Positions 5,616 to 6,556 of a DNA stretch of 6,556 nt are shown in pieces. Below the pieces are notes generated by a model that did no database searches, had not been told where the DNA came from, and saw only the letters and a list, made by a program, of their open reading frames with translations. The stretch is taken from positions 1-6,556 of the forward strand of contig JADJOY010000057.1 in NCBI GenBank assembly GCA_016713535.1, in the 5' to 3' direction. How positions within the stretch are numbered: position 1 is the first letter of the stretch; every line of letters starts with the position of its first letter. This DNA comes from Deltaproteobacteria bacterium. Its GTDB lineage: Bacteria; JADJOY01. Position numbers and translations under genes: made by a program.

Positions 5616-6556
5616 GCCGGGGCGCGGGTGGGCGGCGCTGATCGAGACGACGGGCGGGACGTTCATCGCGATCTCGTCGCGCGGCTGCTCGGTGTCGGTC
5701 GACGGCTCGCTCCGGTTCTTCCGGCCCGCCGCGGTGTCGGGGCTCGTGATCGACCAGGCGCTAGCCGAGCCGCTCTCGGGCGTGCCGACGTACGACGACG
5801 TCCAGCTCGAGATCGAGAATACCGGGTGGTGGGTCGCCGACCACACCACGACGGACCGCCTCGACGGCGCCACCGTCACCATCTGGCGCGAGACCGAGGG
5901 CACGTTCGACCCGGACGCCGATGTCCAGTGGAAGGGCTTCGTGCTTCGCCGCGGCGGCGTGTCCGCGACGAACCGGAGCGTCCGGCTCACGTGCCGCGAC
6001 GTGTTCGGCTTCTACGCCGAGGGGGCCACCATTGGGGGGGTGCGGACGCTGAACCAGACGGACTTCCCCGCGCTGGCACCGCCGACGCCGATCGAGATCA
6101 CGATGGCGCCGCTCGGCTCGTCGGGTAGCGACGAGATCAAGCGCATTCGGGTGACGGTGTTCAGCGGCGTCACGCTCACGTTCACGGGCAGCGATGAGAT
6201 CCCGTCCCCCTTCCCGATCTCTGGCCCGGTCCCAGGCGTGCCGGCGGGCTCGGGGCTGACCTTCGTCGCGGCCGGACTGGACGACGGCGGCACGCCCATC
6301 TGGCGCGGCACGGCGACGGGCTGCACGGTCACATCCGGCACCCCCCCGCGCGTGTGGATCGCGCTCTCGACGGATGACACGTCCGCCTCGCCCGAGGACA
6401 TCTCGAACCCGTGGGAGGACCAGCCGATCCCGGTGGCGTTCGGCCAGTACCTCGGCGGGGCGTTCGCGGTGCCGTGCATGGTCTACGACTGGGGGGTCAC
6501 GACTCCCGACCGGATCAAGTACGTCGTCGAGGATCAAGCCGACCTGAACGGCGATC
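5608..6556 (+). CDS. probable tail-tip/baseplate protein (N-terminal part, cut by window end)
   Basis: The frame is open from GTG 5608 to the window end, 316 codons plus one base, with strong G/C bias in third positions. The composition is typical of a beta-rich structural protein: many Thr, Val, Gly and Asp, and few Lys. Residues about 10-135 show ETTGGTFIAISSRGCSVSVD, an LEIENTGWWVADH segment with two Trp at 74-75, ATVTIW ending at Trp93, WKGF at 108-111 and RLTCRD ending at 131. This pattern, an annotated line or segment followed by a strand with Trp and then a surface 'xGFV' strand, recalls N-terminal domains of phage tail hub and distal tail proteins. Position directly after the tape measure fits a distal tail or hub role. 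The family assignment is by resemblance and context only. The start overlaps the upstream TAA by 8 nt, so coupled translation is likely; no clear ribosome binding site is visible. Confidence 0.6.
   Translation, partial: MAKPGRGWAALIETTGGTFIAISSRGCSVSVDGSLRFFRPAAVSGLVIDQALAEPLSGVPTYDDVQLEIENTGWWVADHTTTDRLDGATVTIWRETEGTFDPDADVQWKGFVLRRGGVSATNRSVRLTCRDVFGFYAEGATIGGVRTLNQTDFPALAPPTPIEITMAPLGSSGSDEIKRIRVTVFSGVTLTFTGSDEIPSPFPISGPVPGVPAGSGLTFVAAGLDDGGTPIWRGTATGCTVTSGTPPRVWIALSTDDTSASPEDISNPWEDQPIPVAFGQYLGGAFAVPCMVYDWGVTTPDRIKYVVEDQADLNGD

Noticed and set aside
4710-5990. Minus-strand open frame of 426 codons across the broken tape measure region and the next gene
   Set aside because: Its length was tempting because the plus strand is broken here, but it runs antisense through the clean 5220-5615 and 5608-6556 genes. 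It is low-complexity Arg/Ser/Pro/Gly and shows no domain I recognise.

Overview
The window is a GC-rich stretch (by eye well over 60% G+C, third codon positions mostly G or C) of the tail-morphogenesis module of a tailed double-stranded DNA phage or prophage. All supported genes lie on the + strand, are closely packed, and mostly start with GTG. Host and phage cannot be named from sequence alone. The gene order, long tape measure and absence of sheath genes suggest a siphovirus-like, long non-contractile tail in a high-GC bacterium.

Layout. Positions 1-54 may hold the last codons of an upstream gene. A short GTG-start gene (64-489) fits a lambda gpG-like tail assembly chaperone. At 354-360 it carries an in-frame slippery heptamer, C CCT TTG. 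The -1 frame beyond it is open to 758 and has no ATG/GTG/TTG until 555, although it already looks like real protein from about 423. A -1 frameshift would give a gpGT-like long form of about 231 residues beside the 141-residue short form. The tape measure gene starts at GTG 751, overlapping the chaperone stop by 8 nt.

The tape measure reads cleanly to about 3855. It has coiled-coil stretches, a TP901/PhageMin_Tail-type core and hydrophobic segments. From about 3855 to 5220 it is broken: tape-measure-like protein continues, but jumps frame repeatedly (frame 1 to 3 near 3855-3862, 3 to 2 near 4485-4495, then several more). The C-terminal part is clean again at 5220-5615. The whole gene would span 751-5615 and encode roughly 1,600 residues. 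Either this part of the assembly has an unusually high indel rate, or the gene has decayed. The breaks include one 8-bp tandem duplication and one C7 homopolymer.

The last gene starts at GTG 5608, overlapping the tape measure stop by 8 nt in a junction nearly identical to the one at 751. It runs off the window end and is probably a tail-tip or baseplate protein.

Together the genes would make the chaperone pair, the length-setting tape measure and the first tail-tip component of a long tail. No RNA genes, CRISPR arrays, insertion sequences, attachment sites, promoters or convincing terminators were seen. I found no evidence of a new defence or mobile system. The points of most interest are the inferred frameshift site and the fragmented tape measure.
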